DNA of 64,000 nucleotides from an uncultured Collinsella sp. Lineage in GTDB: Bacteria; Actinomycetota; Coriobacteriia; Coriobacteriales; Coriobacteriaceae. Both the position numbers and the translations under genes were made by a program. The DNA is taken from NCBI GenBank assembly GCA_938023705.1, contig CALJDJ010000100.1, positions 1 through 64,000 on the forward strand, given 5' to 3'. Positions 34,625-45,025 of the stretch are shown here, piece after piece. The notes under the pieces were generated by a model that saw nothing but the letters and a program-made list of their open reading frames with translations, did not search any database and was not told the DNA's origin. Numbering within the stretch: position 1 is the first letter of the stretch; every line of letters starts with the position of its first letter.

Positions 34625-36340
34625 CTACGAGTGGACAACCACGCACAGGCCGACTTTGATGCAGTCGTGAAGTGCCTTGGCGTCGGCCAGGCGCAGGTTG
34701 ATGCAACCGTGGCTGCCGCACCACTTGTACGACTCGGCGTTATCGAAGCTCTTGTCGTTTTGCCAGGTGGCATCGTGGAAGCCGATCATGTTGCCCTCAA
34801 ACGGCATCCAGTAGCTAACCGGGCTTTCGTATTTGGGCTTGCCGGTCTCGGGGTCCTTGGCACCGATGAGCTTGCTGGCGCCATTGTTGCTGTTGATCTG
34901 CCAAACGCCTTCGGGCGTGGCGTCCTCTCCCGGCTTGCCGGAGATAAAGTTGGCCTCCCACACGATATTGCCGCTCTCGTCGTAGTAGCGCGCGTGCTGC
35001 TCGGACAGATCGACATCGATGTATGCCTTCCAGTCGGGCTCTCCCTTTGCGGTAAAGGTGTCGGCCTTCTGGGAGTACTTGATCTCGATTTCGCCGGTCT
35101 GCTTGTTGTTAATGGCGTCTTCGACCTGCTTGGCGAGCGAGCTGCTGTCGATGGACCAACCAAAGTCGCCGCCTTCGACGGCGCACTGCTTGCCATCGGC
35201 GCGCGTCCACCAGCGAGTGGAGCCCACGGTATTAAAGCCGTTGGCAAGCTCGGCTGCCCAGCTGCTGATCTGCGACGTATCGAGCGTGGGGTTGGCCGGA
35301 TCGGCAAAGCTGATCCACTGCAACACGGAGCTGCCATCAACCTTGCCGGCATCCTCGCCGTTGAGCTTGAGGGTCACGTTGACGCCCAAGAAGTTGTTGG
35401 CGGCATCGCATGCGGCCTGAATCTGATCATCGGTCAGCGTTCCATTGAGTGGCTCATAGGCAACGTTGCCGAGCTTGGAAAGATCTACGGTCTCGGCCAG
35501 CGAGGCAAGCTCGAGCTCGGCATACTTAATGACATGCTCGCGGTTGAGTTTTTCGTTGGAGCGCGCCTTCTCGACGGTAAACTTGCCGGCCTGCTCGTCA
35601 TAGGAGCTATTGGCCTCGAACGCGCCCGAACGCCCCTCGTTAAACTCGTCGATGGCGGCGCCCAGATCCTTCTCAAACTGCTTTTGGTCAAAGGTGTCGG
35701 AGAGCATGGACAGGTCGACGTCTTGATCAAGATCGACTTCGTTGGAGCTAGCGGTTGTTTTGGTCTTGCCGCTTAAGGATTCTACAAGGCGAACCGGCCA
35801 TACAATGGCTTCGTTGCGGCTGATAATCTCTTTTGCGGCAGCTTCGCCGTCGACAATGGGCTCATCGGACTCGGGCTGATAGGTCCAGCTAAAGTCATCG
35901 CCTGTCACGGTGAGCTTATAGTGCTTCCAAGCCGAGTTGACCTTGGTGGCGGCAGACGAAGCGTTGGAGAACGAGACATCGACGCCGGCGATAGTGGTGT
36001 TGGGGTAGGCTACCTGCGAAAACGCTACAACGCCTACGATATAGACAATGACGATAAGACCCAGAACGACAAAGAGCGTCGTCTTTTTGCCCGACTTATT
36101 GTTCTCGGCGGGTTTGCGTGCGGGGCCGCGATCGCCTCGAGCGTGCGTGGGGGGCTGCTTGGGCGCATTGCCGTTTGCCTGGCGCTGCTGACGTTGCTGG
36201 TTCGGGCGTTGGGAAGCGTTTGCCGCACCACGCTGCTGACCGTGACTCGGCGCGATAGGACGCGGCGACTGAACGCCACCGGTGTGCCTGCTCGGCTGCT
36301 GCGGATCGGGAATCAGTTGAGTTCGATCGTTTTGCGACAT
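34625..36340 (-). CDS. L,D-transpeptidase (YkuD) with peptidoglycan-binding domains
   Basis: This protein of about 571 residues has a Pro/Gln/Arg-rich cytoplasmic N-terminus (about 90 residues), one membrane segment (TTLFVVLGLIVIVYIVGVVA) and a long extracellular part. The middle resembles the PG_binding_4 repeats found before YkuD domains. The C-terminal catalytic domain has the YkuD signature with IGFHDATW and the active Cys in GSHGCINLRLAD. It would form 3-3 cross-links or attach proteins in the cell wall. ATG 36340 fits GAAGGA better than the in-frame ATG at 36349. Confidence 0.9.
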   Translation of the reverse strand: MSQNDRTQLIPDPQQPSRHTGGVQSPRPIAPSHGQQRGAANASQRPNQQRQQRQANGNAPKQPPTHARGDRGPARKPAENNKSGKKTTLFVVLGLIVIVYIVGVVAFSQVAYPNTTIAGVDVSFSNASSAATKVNSAWKHYKLTVTGDDFSWTYQPESDEPIVDGEAAAKEIISRNEAIVWPVRLVESLSGKTKTTASSNEVDLDQDVDLSMLSDTFDQKQFEKDLGAAIDEFNEGRSGAFEANSSYDEQAGKFTVEKARSNEKLNREHVIKYAELELASLAETVDLSKLGNVAYEPLNGTLTDDQIQAACDAANNFLGVNVTLKLNGEDAGKVDGSSVLQWISFADPANPTLDTSQISSWAAELANGFNTVGSTRWWTRADGKQCAVEGGDFGWSIDSSSLAKQVEDAINNKQTGEIEIKYSQKADTFTAKGEPDWKAYIDVDLSEQHARYYDESGNIVWEANFISGKPGEDATPEGVWQINSNNGASKLIGAKDPETGKPKYESPVSYWMPFEGNMIGFHDATWQNDKSFDNAESYKWCGSHGCINLRLADAKALHDCIKVGLCVVVHS

Positions 36341-36442
36341 CGTATGCATATCCTTCGAATTTCGCCTTGCGGCTCATCGTGTTTTTACTGGGCTTGCATT
36401 ATAGCGATTGCCCTGCTGTTTGTGGTACGGAAACGGAGGCAT

Positions 36443-36472
36443 TCAAAAGAGGTGGGACATTTGTCCCACCTT
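36443..36472 (-). terminator. Palindrome/terminator after the L-serine dehydratase gene
   Basis: A perfect 10-base inverted repeat AGGTGGGACA / TGTCCCACCT with a two-base loop is followed on the minus strand by CTTTTG. It lies just downstream of the L-serine dehydratase stop. Its GGGACA core is shared with the larger inverted repeats further right, so it may be a related element that also works as a terminator. Confidence 0.6.
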
Positions 36473-36489
36473 TGAGTCGTCCTTTGTTG

Positions 36490-38097
36490 CTATCCGCACA
36501 CACCGCATTTTGCGCAGGCCGAAAGTGCGGCCGGAGCCTGCGCGATGCCGCCCTTTGCCGTCTCGCGCAGCGTGGCCGGCAACGCGTGGCCCACTGAGAG
36601 CATGACATGTGCCATCTGGTCAAACGGCACCAGGCTCTTAATGCCGGCGAGGGCGAGTTGTGCCGAGCTAAAGGCCGCTGCCACGCCGATGGCATTGCGG
36701 TTTTGGCAGGGTACCTCCACGAGGCCACCGACGGGGTCACAAACGAGGCCCAGCAGGTTACTCAGCGCGATGGAACTGGCGTCGAGCGCCTGCTCGGGCG
36801 TGCCTCCGAGCATCTGCACCAGCGCGGCGGCAGCCATGGCGGCCGCGCTTCCCACCTCCGCCTGGCAGCCGCCCTCGGCGCCGGCGACGCAGGCGCTCGT
36901 GGTGAGGTTAAGGCCGATGGCGGCTGCGCAATAAAGGGCATCCATGACCTGCTCGTCGTCCAGCTGCAGATGGTCGGCGAGCGCCAGCACGCAGCCGGGC
37001 ACGACACCCGCGGAGCCTGCCGTGGGAGCGGCGACGATCACTCCCATCGTGGCGGAGCGCTCGAGCACGGCCATGGCGCGGGCCACGGCGTCGGTTTGGA
37101 CGGCGCCCATCAGGCTTATGCTCAGATCGTTTCGGCTGGTGGCATCGACAAGCTTTGCCTCGCCGCCGATGAGGCCGCCGAGCGAGCGCTGTGGATTGGA
37201 AATGGGGGCTGTGGTCTCTTCGCGCATGACGTCGAGTACGCGGCGCATGGCGGCGATAGCGTGTGCCTCGCCGGTCAGACGTGCCTCGCGCACGGCCATG
37301 ACGGCGCCGATGTTGAGCCCCAGTTCCTCGCACGCATCGAGCAGCTGCTCGCCGTCGTCGAAGATTTCCTTTGCCGAGACGCCGGGGGAGAGCGACGAGG
37401 CAGAACCGGGGAGCTCGATAAAGGTCGCGTAATCGACATTGTCGAGCTTGCGGAGCATGGGGACGACGGTGTCGTCGGGGGCGCCGTCGGTCTCAAAGAC
37501 GGAGTAGGCCTGGCCGCCCACTTCGGTGCGGTAGGTGCGGCAGAAGGCGATGTTCACATGGGCGTAGGCGAGCAGGTTGGTGAGCGCTGCGAGCACGCCG
37601 GGGACGTCCTGGTGCGCCACGAAGAGCGTGGAATACATGCCCGAGATGTCGACGCCGACGCCGTTAATGCGGCTGATGCGCATCTTGCCGCCGCCTAAGC
37701 TCTCGCCGCGGACCTGCGCCGTGGCGCCCGTGGCGTCGATCATATCGATGTCGACGGTGTTGGGGTGGATGGAGGCGTCGTCGCCCTTGATGTCAAAGTG
37801 ATATTCGAGGCCCTGCTCACGTGCGAGGTCAAAGGCCTGCTTGATGTTCTCGTCATCGGTGTCGAGGCCCAGAATGCCCGCGACGAGAGCACGGTCGGTG
37901 CCGTGGCCGCGGTAGGTGTGGGCGAAGGAGTTCCACAGGCCAAAGGTGACTTTGGTGATGCGGCCTTCCAGCAGGCTGGCGGCAACTTGTGCGCAGCGCA
38001 GGGCGCCGGCGGTGTGCGATGAGCTGGGGCCGACCATGACGGGGCCCAAGATCTCGAATGCCGAGGTCGTAGCTAGTGTTTGTGGCTTGCCTGCCAT
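36490..38097 (-). CDS. sdaA: L-serine ammonia-lyase (iron-sulfur dependent)
   Basis: This single-chain enzyme of about 535 residues deaminates L-serine to pyruvate. The N-terminal beta domain begins with ILGPVMVGPSSSHTAGALRC, the phosphate/SSHT signature. An ACT-like region follows (DVPGVLAALTNLLA). The C-terminal alpha domain contains GSAGVVPGCVLAL, CVAGAEGGCQAEVG and LVCDPVGGLVEVPC, whose Cys residues bind the 4Fe-4S cluster. It ends AKCGVCG. ATG 38097 has AGGAGCG upstream; the frame runs earlier into the neighbouring inverted repeat and is not used. Confidence 0.93.
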   Translation of the reverse strand: MAGKPQTLATTSAFEILGPVMVGPSSSHTAGALRCAQVAASLLEGRITKVTFGLWNSFAHTYRGHGTDRALVAGILGLDTDDENIKQAFDLAREQGLEYHFDIKGDDASIHPNTVDIDMIDATGATAQVRGESLGGGKMRISRINGVGVDISGMYSTLFVAHQDVPGVLAALTNLLAYAHVNIAFCRTYRTEVGGQAYSVFETDGAPDDTVVPMLRKLDNVDYATFIELPGSASSLSPGVSAKEIFDDGEQLLDACEELGLNIGAVMAVREARLTGEAHAIAAMRRVLDVMREETTAPISNPQRSLGGLIGGEAKLVDATSRNDLSISLMGAVQTDAVARAMAVLERSATMGVIVAAPTAGSAGVVPGCVLALADHLQLDDEQVMDALYCAAAIGLNLTTSACVAGAEGGCQAEVGSAAAMAAAALVQMLGGTPEQALDASSIALSNLLGLVCDPVGGLVEVPCQNRNAIGVAAAFSSAQLALAGIKSLVPFDQMAHVMLSVGHALPATLRETAKGGIAQAPAALSACAKCGVCG

Positions 38098-38120
38098 ATG
38101 CGCTCCTGTTCTATCCCGTC

Positions 38121-38242
38121 GTCCCGAGGGGCGGGGCATAAGGTCGCCTGCTCGGACAGTCCTGACTCGCACGGAGAGCACATTAAGTGCTCTCCGGCTC
38201 GTGCGGAACTCGCGATCGACCTTATGCCCCGCCCCTCGGGAC
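38121..38242. repeat. Nested inverted repeat (REP-like element) between sdaA and metK
   Basis: The outer arms are a perfect 26-base inverted repeat at 38121-38146 and 38217-38242, beginning GTCCCGAGGGGCGGGGCATA. Inside them, GGAGAGCAC and GTGCTCTCC form a second hairpin around ATTAA. No coding gene is supported here. The structure resembles REP/BIME-type palindromes. Confidence 0.85.
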
Positions 38243-38333
38243 TAAGGATACATGGTAGAGGCGCTCGTGCTGCAAAATTCATGAGCTGGTGACCTATTCT
38301 GCGTCCCAGGTCGGCTCATCTTCACCACCGGTT

Positions 38334-38374
38334 AATAAAAAAGAGGTACCGGTTGGTCCGGTACCTCTTTTGGT
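38334..38374 (-). terminator. Terminator of metK
   Basis: On the minus strand a stem AAAGAGGTACCGG / CCGGTACCTCTTT with a short loop is followed by a T-run (TTTTTTATT). It lies just after the metK stop and may work in both directions. Confidence 0.85.
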
Positions 38375-38408
38375 GCGTTTCGATTTGGCTGTAGCTTTTG
38401 CCGCTAGC

Positions 38409-39689
<1,281 letters not shown>

Positions 39690-40001
39690 GATTGTCCTTT
39701 CAAAAACGTGTCCCGGCGACCGTTACCATTCCGCTGGGCTCTCTATGCAAGGGCACATCATAGCGCGTAAATCAAACATTCACACCCTTTCCGCACCCTT
39801 GCGGCACTTTACTCATTGGGGACAGACTTAAATGACCAGTCTTAAACCAAGAATGTCCCCAATGACTACAACGATTGGTCATTTAAGTCTGTCCCCAATG
39901 AGTAGTCCCCAATGACTAGGTCGGTGCCCTTTGTGCGGAGGTTGCTTTGTTGCTTTATACTGATGCGGTTAGACATCCATCCTGCAATCGAGGAGATTTC
40001 C
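39690..40001. other. Divergent intergenic region metK/gltX
   Basis: This gap holds the metK 5' leader, a 28-base inverted repeat listed separately, and the gltX ribosome site AGGAG at 39990. I compared the metK leader with SAM riboswitch cores and saw no convincing match. Confidence 0.5.
39811..39903. repeat. 28-base inverted repeat (REP-like) upstream of gltX
   Basis: Perfect arms at 39811-39838 and 39876-39903 start ACTCATTGGGGACAGACTTA. Between them and just after there are extra copies of the GTCCCCAATGACTA segment (39855-39868 and 39905-39918). The GGGGACAGACTTAAATGACC core is the kind of repeat found as dispersed REP-like units. Confidence 0.85.
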
Positions 40002-41477
40002 ATGGCATCAGACGTTCGCGTCCGCTTTGCACCCTCACCGACGGGCAAGCTGCACATCGGCGGCGCCCGCACCGCTATCTATAACTGGGCTTTTGCCCGC
40101 GCAAACGGCGGCACGTTCATCCTGCGCATCGACGACACCGACCCCACCCGCTCCACCGATGAGAACACGCAGATCATCCTGCGCGCCATGCGTTGGCTGG
40201 GCCTGGACTGGGACGAGGGTCCCGAGGTGGGCGGCGACTTTGGCCCCTATGCCCAGACCGAGCGCCTGGACCTGTACAAGCAGGCCGCTCAGAAGCTTTG
40301 GGACGAGGGCAAGGCCTATCCCTGCTTCTGCACCAAGGAGCAGCTCGACGCCGACCGCAAGGCCGCCCAGGAGCGCAAGGACCCCTTCCAGGGCTATCAG
40401 CGTCGTTGCCGCAATCTTGATCCCGAGGAGGCCCGCCGCCGCATCGAGGCCGGCGAGCCTTACGTCCTGCGTATTAAGGTGCCCGAGGACCGCGGCGACG
40501 TCGTCATCCACGACGCCGTCCACGGCGAGGTGACCTTCGATGCCAAGGAGCTCGACGACTTCGTCATCTTCCGCTCCGACGGCACGCCCACGTACAACTT
40601 CGCGACCGTCGTCGACGACGCCATGATGAAGATCACCCATGTCATCCGCGGCGACGACCATCTGTCAAACACCCCGCGCCAGGTCATGGTCTACGAGGCC
40701 CTCGGCGCGCCCGTGCCTACGTTCGCCCACATCTCCATGATCCTGGGTGCCGACGGCAAGAAGCTCTCCAAGCGGCACGGCGCCACCTCGGTGGAGGAGT
40801 ACCGCGACGCCGGTTACCTGTCCGACGCCTTCGTCAACTACCTGGCGCTACTCGGCTGGTCGCTCGACGGCGAGACCACGATCATCCCGCGCGATGTCCT
40901 GGCCAGCAAGTTCTCGCTCGACCGCATCTCCAAGAACCCGGCGACCTTCGACCCCAAGAAACTCGACTGGGTCAACGCCGAGTACATCAACGGCATGTCC
41001 GATGCCCAGTTTGCCGACGAGATCATGGTCCCCGAGCTGCACGAGGCGGGTCTCATCGAGGGCAACGTCGAGTACGGCGAGGACTGGATCGACGCGCTTG
41101 CCGCCATCGTCAAGCCGCGCACCAAGATGCCGGCCGACGCCGTGACCGTCGCCGCTCCCATCTTCGCTACGGCCGAGACGCTCGAGTATGACGAGAAATC
41201 CGTTAACAAGGGCCTGGCTAAGGAAGGCATGGGCGCCATTCTGGATGCCGCCAAGGCCGCGCTCGAGGGCGTGAACAAGTGGACTGCCGAGGCCATCGAC
41301 GCCGCGCTTGAGCCGCTGCCCGAGCAGATGGACCTTAAGAAACGCGTGGTGTTCCAGGCCGTGCGCGTCGCCGTCTGCGGCAACATGGTGAGCCCTCCGC
41401 TGGGCGAGACCATGGCGCTCGTCGGCCGCGACGACTGCCTGGCGCGCATCGACCGCGCCCGCACGATGGCGCTGTAG
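40002..41477 (+). CDS. gltX: Glutamyl-tRNA synthetase
   Basis: This 491-residue class I aminoacyl-tRNA synthetase charges tRNA-Glu. It has FAPSPTGKLHIGGARTAIYN with the HIGH-type motif, DTDPTRS, and the KMSKS-type motif KKLSKRHGATSV. ATG 40002 has AGGAG just upstream; the frame opens earlier at 39912 within the inverted repeat. The matching tRNA-Glu gene lies at 6077. Confidence 0.96.
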   Translation: MASDVRVRFAPSPTGKLHIGGARTAIYNWAFARANGGTFILRIDDTDPTRSTDENTQIILRAMRWLGLDWDEGPEVGGDFGPYAQTERLDLYKQAAQKLWDEGKAYPCFCTKEQLDADRKAAQERKDPFQGYQRRCRNLDPEEARRRIEAGEPYVLRIKVPEDRGDVVIHDAVHGEVTFDAKELDDFVIFRSDGTPTYNFATVVDDAMMKITHVIRGDDHLSNTPRQVMVYEALGAPVPTFAHISMILGADGKKLSKRHGATSVEEYRDAGYLSDAFVNYLALLGWSLDGETTIIPRDVLASKFSLDRISKNPATFDPKKLDWVNAEYINGMSDAQFADEIMVPELHEAGLIEGNVEYGEDWIDALAAIVKPRTKMPADAVTVAAPIFATAETLEYDEKSVNKGLAKEGMGAILDAAKAALEGVNKWTAEAIDAALEPLPEQMDLKKRVVFQAVRVAVCGNMVSPPLGETMALVGRDDCLARIDRARTMAL

Positions 41478-41553
41478 TAGACGCGCAAACGCATGTATCC
41501 GAGCCCCGTTCCCTCGAGCGGGGCTCTTGTTTCTGTACCGATGAGTGGGTTGC

Positions 41554-41655
41554 TGGGACAAAATAATCAGTAGTGTTTGTCCCATGTTCGAGTGACGCAA
41601 CGAGCTCGACACTCGTATCGGCCATGGGACAAACTCTACTGATTATTTTGTCCCA
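41554..41655. repeat. 33-base inverted repeat (REP-like) upstream of priA
   Basis: Arms at 41554-41586 and 41623-41655 (TGGGACAAAATAATCAGTAG at the start) differ at one position. A smaller CGAGTG/CACTCG repeat lies in the loop. It overlaps the priA promoter area and ends 33 bases before the priA start. Confidence 0.85.
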
Positions 41656-41687
41656 CCCCTTTCAGGTCCGTTCGTTAGAGGTGGTGT

Positions 41688-44141
41688 ATGGCTCAACAAC
41701 TGTCGCTGTTTGGTTCGCCGGAACCGGAGGAAGCTCCGGTGAAGCCCAAGCCTGCCGCTGCCTCGGCTCAGTCTAAGCCTGCGCCCGAGCCCCCTGCCGC
41801 CTACGCGAGCGTGGTTCTCGACATTCCTACCCGAGCGCTGTCCGAGCCATTCGCCTACTGCATTCCCCAGTCCCTTGCCAACGAGGCGCAGATCGGATCC
41901 ACGGTCCTGGTTCACTTTGGTAACCGTGCCGCCGCGGGCTATGTCGTCGACATTGCGCCTGAGCTGGGCGACCTGCAGGGTAACAACGCCCTCGACCCCG
42001 CGCGCATTAAAGCCGTCGAGGCTATCCTCAGCAAACCGCTCTTTACCGCCGAAGCCGCCCGTATCGCACGCTGGATGAGCCACGAGTACGTCGCAACGCT
42101 TTCCGAGTGCCTGCGCCTGTTTTTGCCCCCGGGCGGCAGTCCGCGTGTGGTCAAGGGTGACGACGGCGTGTGGACGGTTGAACGTCCAGCCGTCAAACCC
42201 ATCCAAAATCGCTGGGTCATGCTCACGCCCGAAGGCTTCGACTATACGCCGCCCAAGACCGCGGTCCGCCAGCGCCAACTCATCGAGGCGCTCCAGTGCG
42301 GCCCGGTCACGACGCGCGACCTCAACCTTCTCTATAACAGCATGTCGGCGACCATCAAGGCGCTCGAAAAACGCGGCGTCGTGGTTGTGGAGGAGCGCCG
42401 CGCCTGGCGTGGCTGCAACGAGCAGACCACGCTGTCCTCGGCGAGCGGCAAGGCCCCGATGGCACTCACCAACGGTCAGCGACAGGCCCTCGCGCAGATT
42501 GAGCGCGCACGCCTTGACGCTCACGGCGACGTGGTCCTAGTCGATGGAGTCACTGGATCCGGCAAAACCGAGGTCTACCTTTCCGCTATCGAGCGCGTGC
42601 TCGCGGCCGGCCGCTCAGCCTGCGTACTGGTGCCCGAGATATCGCTGACAGCCCAGACCGTCGGCCGCTTCCGCTCGCGCTTTGGCGAGACGGTCGCGGT
42701 TTTCCACTCGCGTCTTTCGGCTGGCGAGCGCCTGGACCAGTGGGACATGGTTGCCAGTGGCGCCGCGCGTGTGGTCGTGGGAGCTCGTTCGGCGCTTTTT
42801 TGCCCGCTCAGCGACCTTGGTCTCATCATCATCGACGAGGAGCACGAGACTAGTTACAAGCAGGGCTCCAGTCCGCGCTACCATGCGCGCGAGGTGGCAG
42901 CCGAGATGGCGCGCCGCTATCGCTGCCCGCTCGTGCTGGGGTCGGCCACGCCTTCTGCCGAGGCCCTCGACCGCTGCCGCCGCGGCATGTATAACGGTGC
43001 CACCTGGACGCGTGTCGAGATGCCCGAGCGCCCCGGACACGCCGTGCTGCCTACGGTCCGCATTGCCGACCTGCGTCGCGAGTTCGCACACGGCAGCCGC
43101 TCCATGTTCTCAAAACCGCTGATGGAAGGCCTGGAGCGTGTGGTCGAGCGCCGCGAAAAGGCCGTGCTGCTGCACAACCGCCGCGGTTTTGCGCCGTTTT
43201 TGATGTGCCGCGAGTGCGGCTGCGTTCCCACCTGCAACCACTGCTCCACCGCGCTTACGTATCACGAGCGCACGCACACGCTGCAGTGTCACACATGCGG
43301 TTCGTCTTGGCGCGTGCAGCCGTATCCCGCGCTCACGAGCCGTTGCCCCAAATGTGGCAGTCGCTACCTGGCAAAAATGGGGCTGGGCACTCAGCAGATC
43401 GAGGACGCGCTGCACCAGATGCTGCCCGAGGACGTCGCCATTATTCGCATGGATGCCGATTCCACGCGCGGCAAGGATGCACACAAAAAGTTGCTCGAGC
43501 AGTTCGATGCGGCCGATTGCGCCGTGTTGCTGGGCACCCAAATGATCGCAAAGGGTCTCGACTTTCCCGAGGTCACGCTCGTGGGCGTGGTCAATGCCGA
43601 CTTCGCCCTCAAGCTGCCGGACTTCCGCGCAGGGGAGCGCGCCTACGATTTGCTGGAGCAGGTCGCGGGCCGCGCCGGTCGTGGCGATCGCCCTGGCGAG
43701 GTCATCATCCAGACCTACCTGCCCGGGGACCCGGTCATTCGCGCCGTCGCCGAGCACGACCGTTCGATCTTTACCGACTACGACCTGGACCAGCGTCGCG
43801 ACGCGCTGTACCCGCCGTTTGTGCGCCTGGTCAACATCTTGGTGTGGTCGGCGAACCGAGACGACGCGCAGGACTACATCGGGCGTATTGCAAAGCTTCT
43901 TAAGCGCCGCTGGCATGCCGCCGCGCCCGATTTTTTGCGGGCGGGGAGTGCCGTGCCGCAGGTGCTGGGTCCGGCTTCGTGTGTAATCGAGAGAGCCAAG
44001 GATCGTTGCCGCTTCCATCTGCTTGTGAAGTCGCCTGTGGGGTACCATGTCTCTGATGATATCGACGCCTGCCTCAAAGAGGTGGGCTCTGTGCGCGGCG
44101 TGAGCGTGAGCGTTGACGTCGACGCCTATGATTTGATGTAA
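41688..44141 (+). CDS. priA: Primosomal protein N' (replication restart helicase PriA)
   Basis: This 817-residue superfamily 2 helicase restarts stalled forks. After the DNA-binding N-terminal part it shows Walker A LVDGVTGSGKTEVYL, the DEEH box LIIIDEEHETSYKQ and LVLGSATPSAEAL. Paired zinc-binding Cys clusters follow: CRECGCVPTCNHC, then CHTCG and CPKCGS. GTQMIAKGLDFP and QVAGRAGRGDRPG complete the helicase motifs. All eight Cys are present. The start follows AGAGGTG. def begins 18 bases after the stop. Confidence 0.95.
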   Translation: MAQQLSLFGSPEPEEAPVKPKPAAASAQSKPAPEPPAAYASVVLDIPTRALSEPFAYCIPQSLANEAQIGSTVLVHFGNRAAAGYVVDIAPELGDLQGNNALDPARIKAVEAILSKPLFTAEAARIARWMSHEYVATLSECLRLFLPPGGSPRVVKGDDGVWTVERPAVKPIQNRWVMLTPEGFDYTPPKTAVRQRQLIEALQCGPVTTRDLNLLYNSMSATIKALEKRGVVVVEERRAWRGCNEQTTLSSASGKAPMALTNGQRQALAQIERARLDAHGDVVLVDGVTGSGKTEVYLSAIERVLAAGRSACVLVPEISLTAQTVGRFRSRFGETVAVFHSRLSAGERLDQWDMVASGAARVVVGARSALFCPLSDLGLIIIDEEHETSYKQGSSPRYHAREVAAEMARRYRCPLVLGSATPSAEALDRCRRGMYNGATWTRVEMPERPGHAVLPTVRIADLRREFAHGSRSMFSKPLMEGLERVVERREKAVLLHNRRGFAPFLMCRECGCVPTCNHCSTALTYHERTHTLQCHTCGSSWRVQPYPALTSRCPKCGSRYLAKMGLGTQQIEDALHQMLPEDVAIIRMDADSTRGKDAHKKLLEQFDAADCAVLLGTQMIAKGLDFPEVTLVGVVNADFALKLPDFRAGERAYDLLEQVAGRAGRGDRPGEVIIQTYLPGDPVIRAVAEHDRSIFTDYDLDQRRDALYPPFVRLVNILVWSANRDDAQDYIGRIAKLLKRRWHAAAPDFLRAGSAVPQVLGPASCVIERAKDRCRFHLLVKSPVGYHVSDDIDACLKEVGSVRGVSVSVDVDAYDLM

Positions 44142-44159
44142 CAACCCGAAAGGATGGCC

Positions 44160-44696
44160 ATGGAAGCCAACGGAATCGTACTGTCGCCCGACCCTCGTCT
44201 GCGCCAGGAGTGCGCCGTCATCGAGGAGATTACCCCGGCGATCGAGGCGCTTGCCGAGAAGATGAAGAAGATGATGTTCGAGAACGGCGGCTGCGGTCTG
44301 GCTGCCCCGCAGATCGGCGAACTCATTCAGCTCGTCACCATCGACTGCGACTACACCGACAAGAACGACTATGACCCGTACGTGCTCATCAACCCCGTGA
44401 TCGTGGAGCAGAGCGACCATCTTGTGCCGTTTAGCGAGGGCTGCCTGTCCATCCCTGGCATTAGCTGCGAGATCGAGCGTCCCGACCATGTCGTCGTCGA
44501 GGCGTACGACTTGGACGCAAACCTGATTCGCTACGAGGCTACGGGCGACCTGTTCTGCGTGTGCCTGCAGCATGAGATCGATCACCTGCATGGCAACACT
44601 ATGTTCGAGCGACTGAAGCCTATGCAGAGGCTCAAGGCCGTCAAGGAGTACCAGGACGCCCTGGCCCGCGGCGCTCGACCGGGCGAGACTGAGTAG
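44160..44696 (+). CDS. def: Peptide deformylase
   Basis: This protein of about 178 residues removes the N-formyl group from new proteins. The three motifs are GCGLAAPQIG, EGCLSIPG (metal-binding Cys) and CLQHEIDHLHG (HExxH). ATG 44160 fits GAAAGGA at 44148-44154; ATG 44154 overlaps that site. It sits between priA and fmt, the usual grouping. Confidence 0.95.
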   Translation: MEANGIVLSPDPRLRQECAVIEEITPAIEALAEKMKKMMFENGGCGLAAPQIGELIQLVTIDCDYTDKNDYDPYVLINPVIVEQSDHLVPFSEGCLSIPGISCEIERPDHVVVEAYDLDANLIRYEATGDLFCVCLQHEIDHLHGNTMFERLKPMQRLKAVKEYQDALARGARPGETE

Positions 44697-44704
44697 GTCT
44701 CACC

Positions 44705-44806
44705 GTCCCCGGTGCTGAGCGCCCACATATCATCCCGTGCTCAAACATTCTCGCTTCGCTGCGAAACTGCGCGCGGGACGATATGTGGGCGCTCAGCACC
44801 GGGGAC
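44705..44806. repeat. 36-base inverted repeat (REP-like) between def and fmt
   Basis: Arms at 44705-44740 and 44771-44806 begin GTCCCCGGTGCTGAGCGCCC. The outer 27 bases match perfectly and the inner part has two differences. The central part is a short TTCTCGCTTCGCTGCGAA-type loop. It may stop or fold the def transcript. Confidence 0.85.
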
Positions 44807-44896
44807 TGCGTTGTTCTGGCTCGTTTCGCCCGGGTGCCGTTGGGCCAGGGATGGGCGTCTTTGCTGATAGGACTTTGTTGAGAGGGAGCTGCTTTC

Positions 44897-44989
44897 ATGC
44901 GGCTCTTTCTTTGTTTTTGGGTATATTTGTTCTTGTTGAATTGTTCTTGCGGCTGGGCGCGCATGCGGCCTGGAACGCTTCTTTTGTAG
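44897..44989 (+). CDS. Possible small hydrophobic peptide upstream of fmt
   Basis: A 30-codon frame starts at an ATG preceded by AGAGGGAG at 44881-44888, an unusually good ribosome site at 8-base spacing. The product starts MRLFLCFWVYLFLLN and looks like a small membrane or leader peptide; it contains two Cys. It lies 36 bases before fmt. There is no recognised family, and it could be a chance frame. Confidence 0.3.
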   Translation: MRLFLCFWVYLFLLNCSCGWARMRPGTLLL

Positions 44990-45025
44990 CCGTCTCGGCT
45001 CGTTATTGAGAGGAGACAAACTTAT

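Noticed and set aside
39690..39790. Possible SAM riboswitch upstream of metK
   Set aside because: I compared the leader with SAM-I, SAM-II and SAM-IV cores from memory and found no convincing match. A covariance-model search would settle it.
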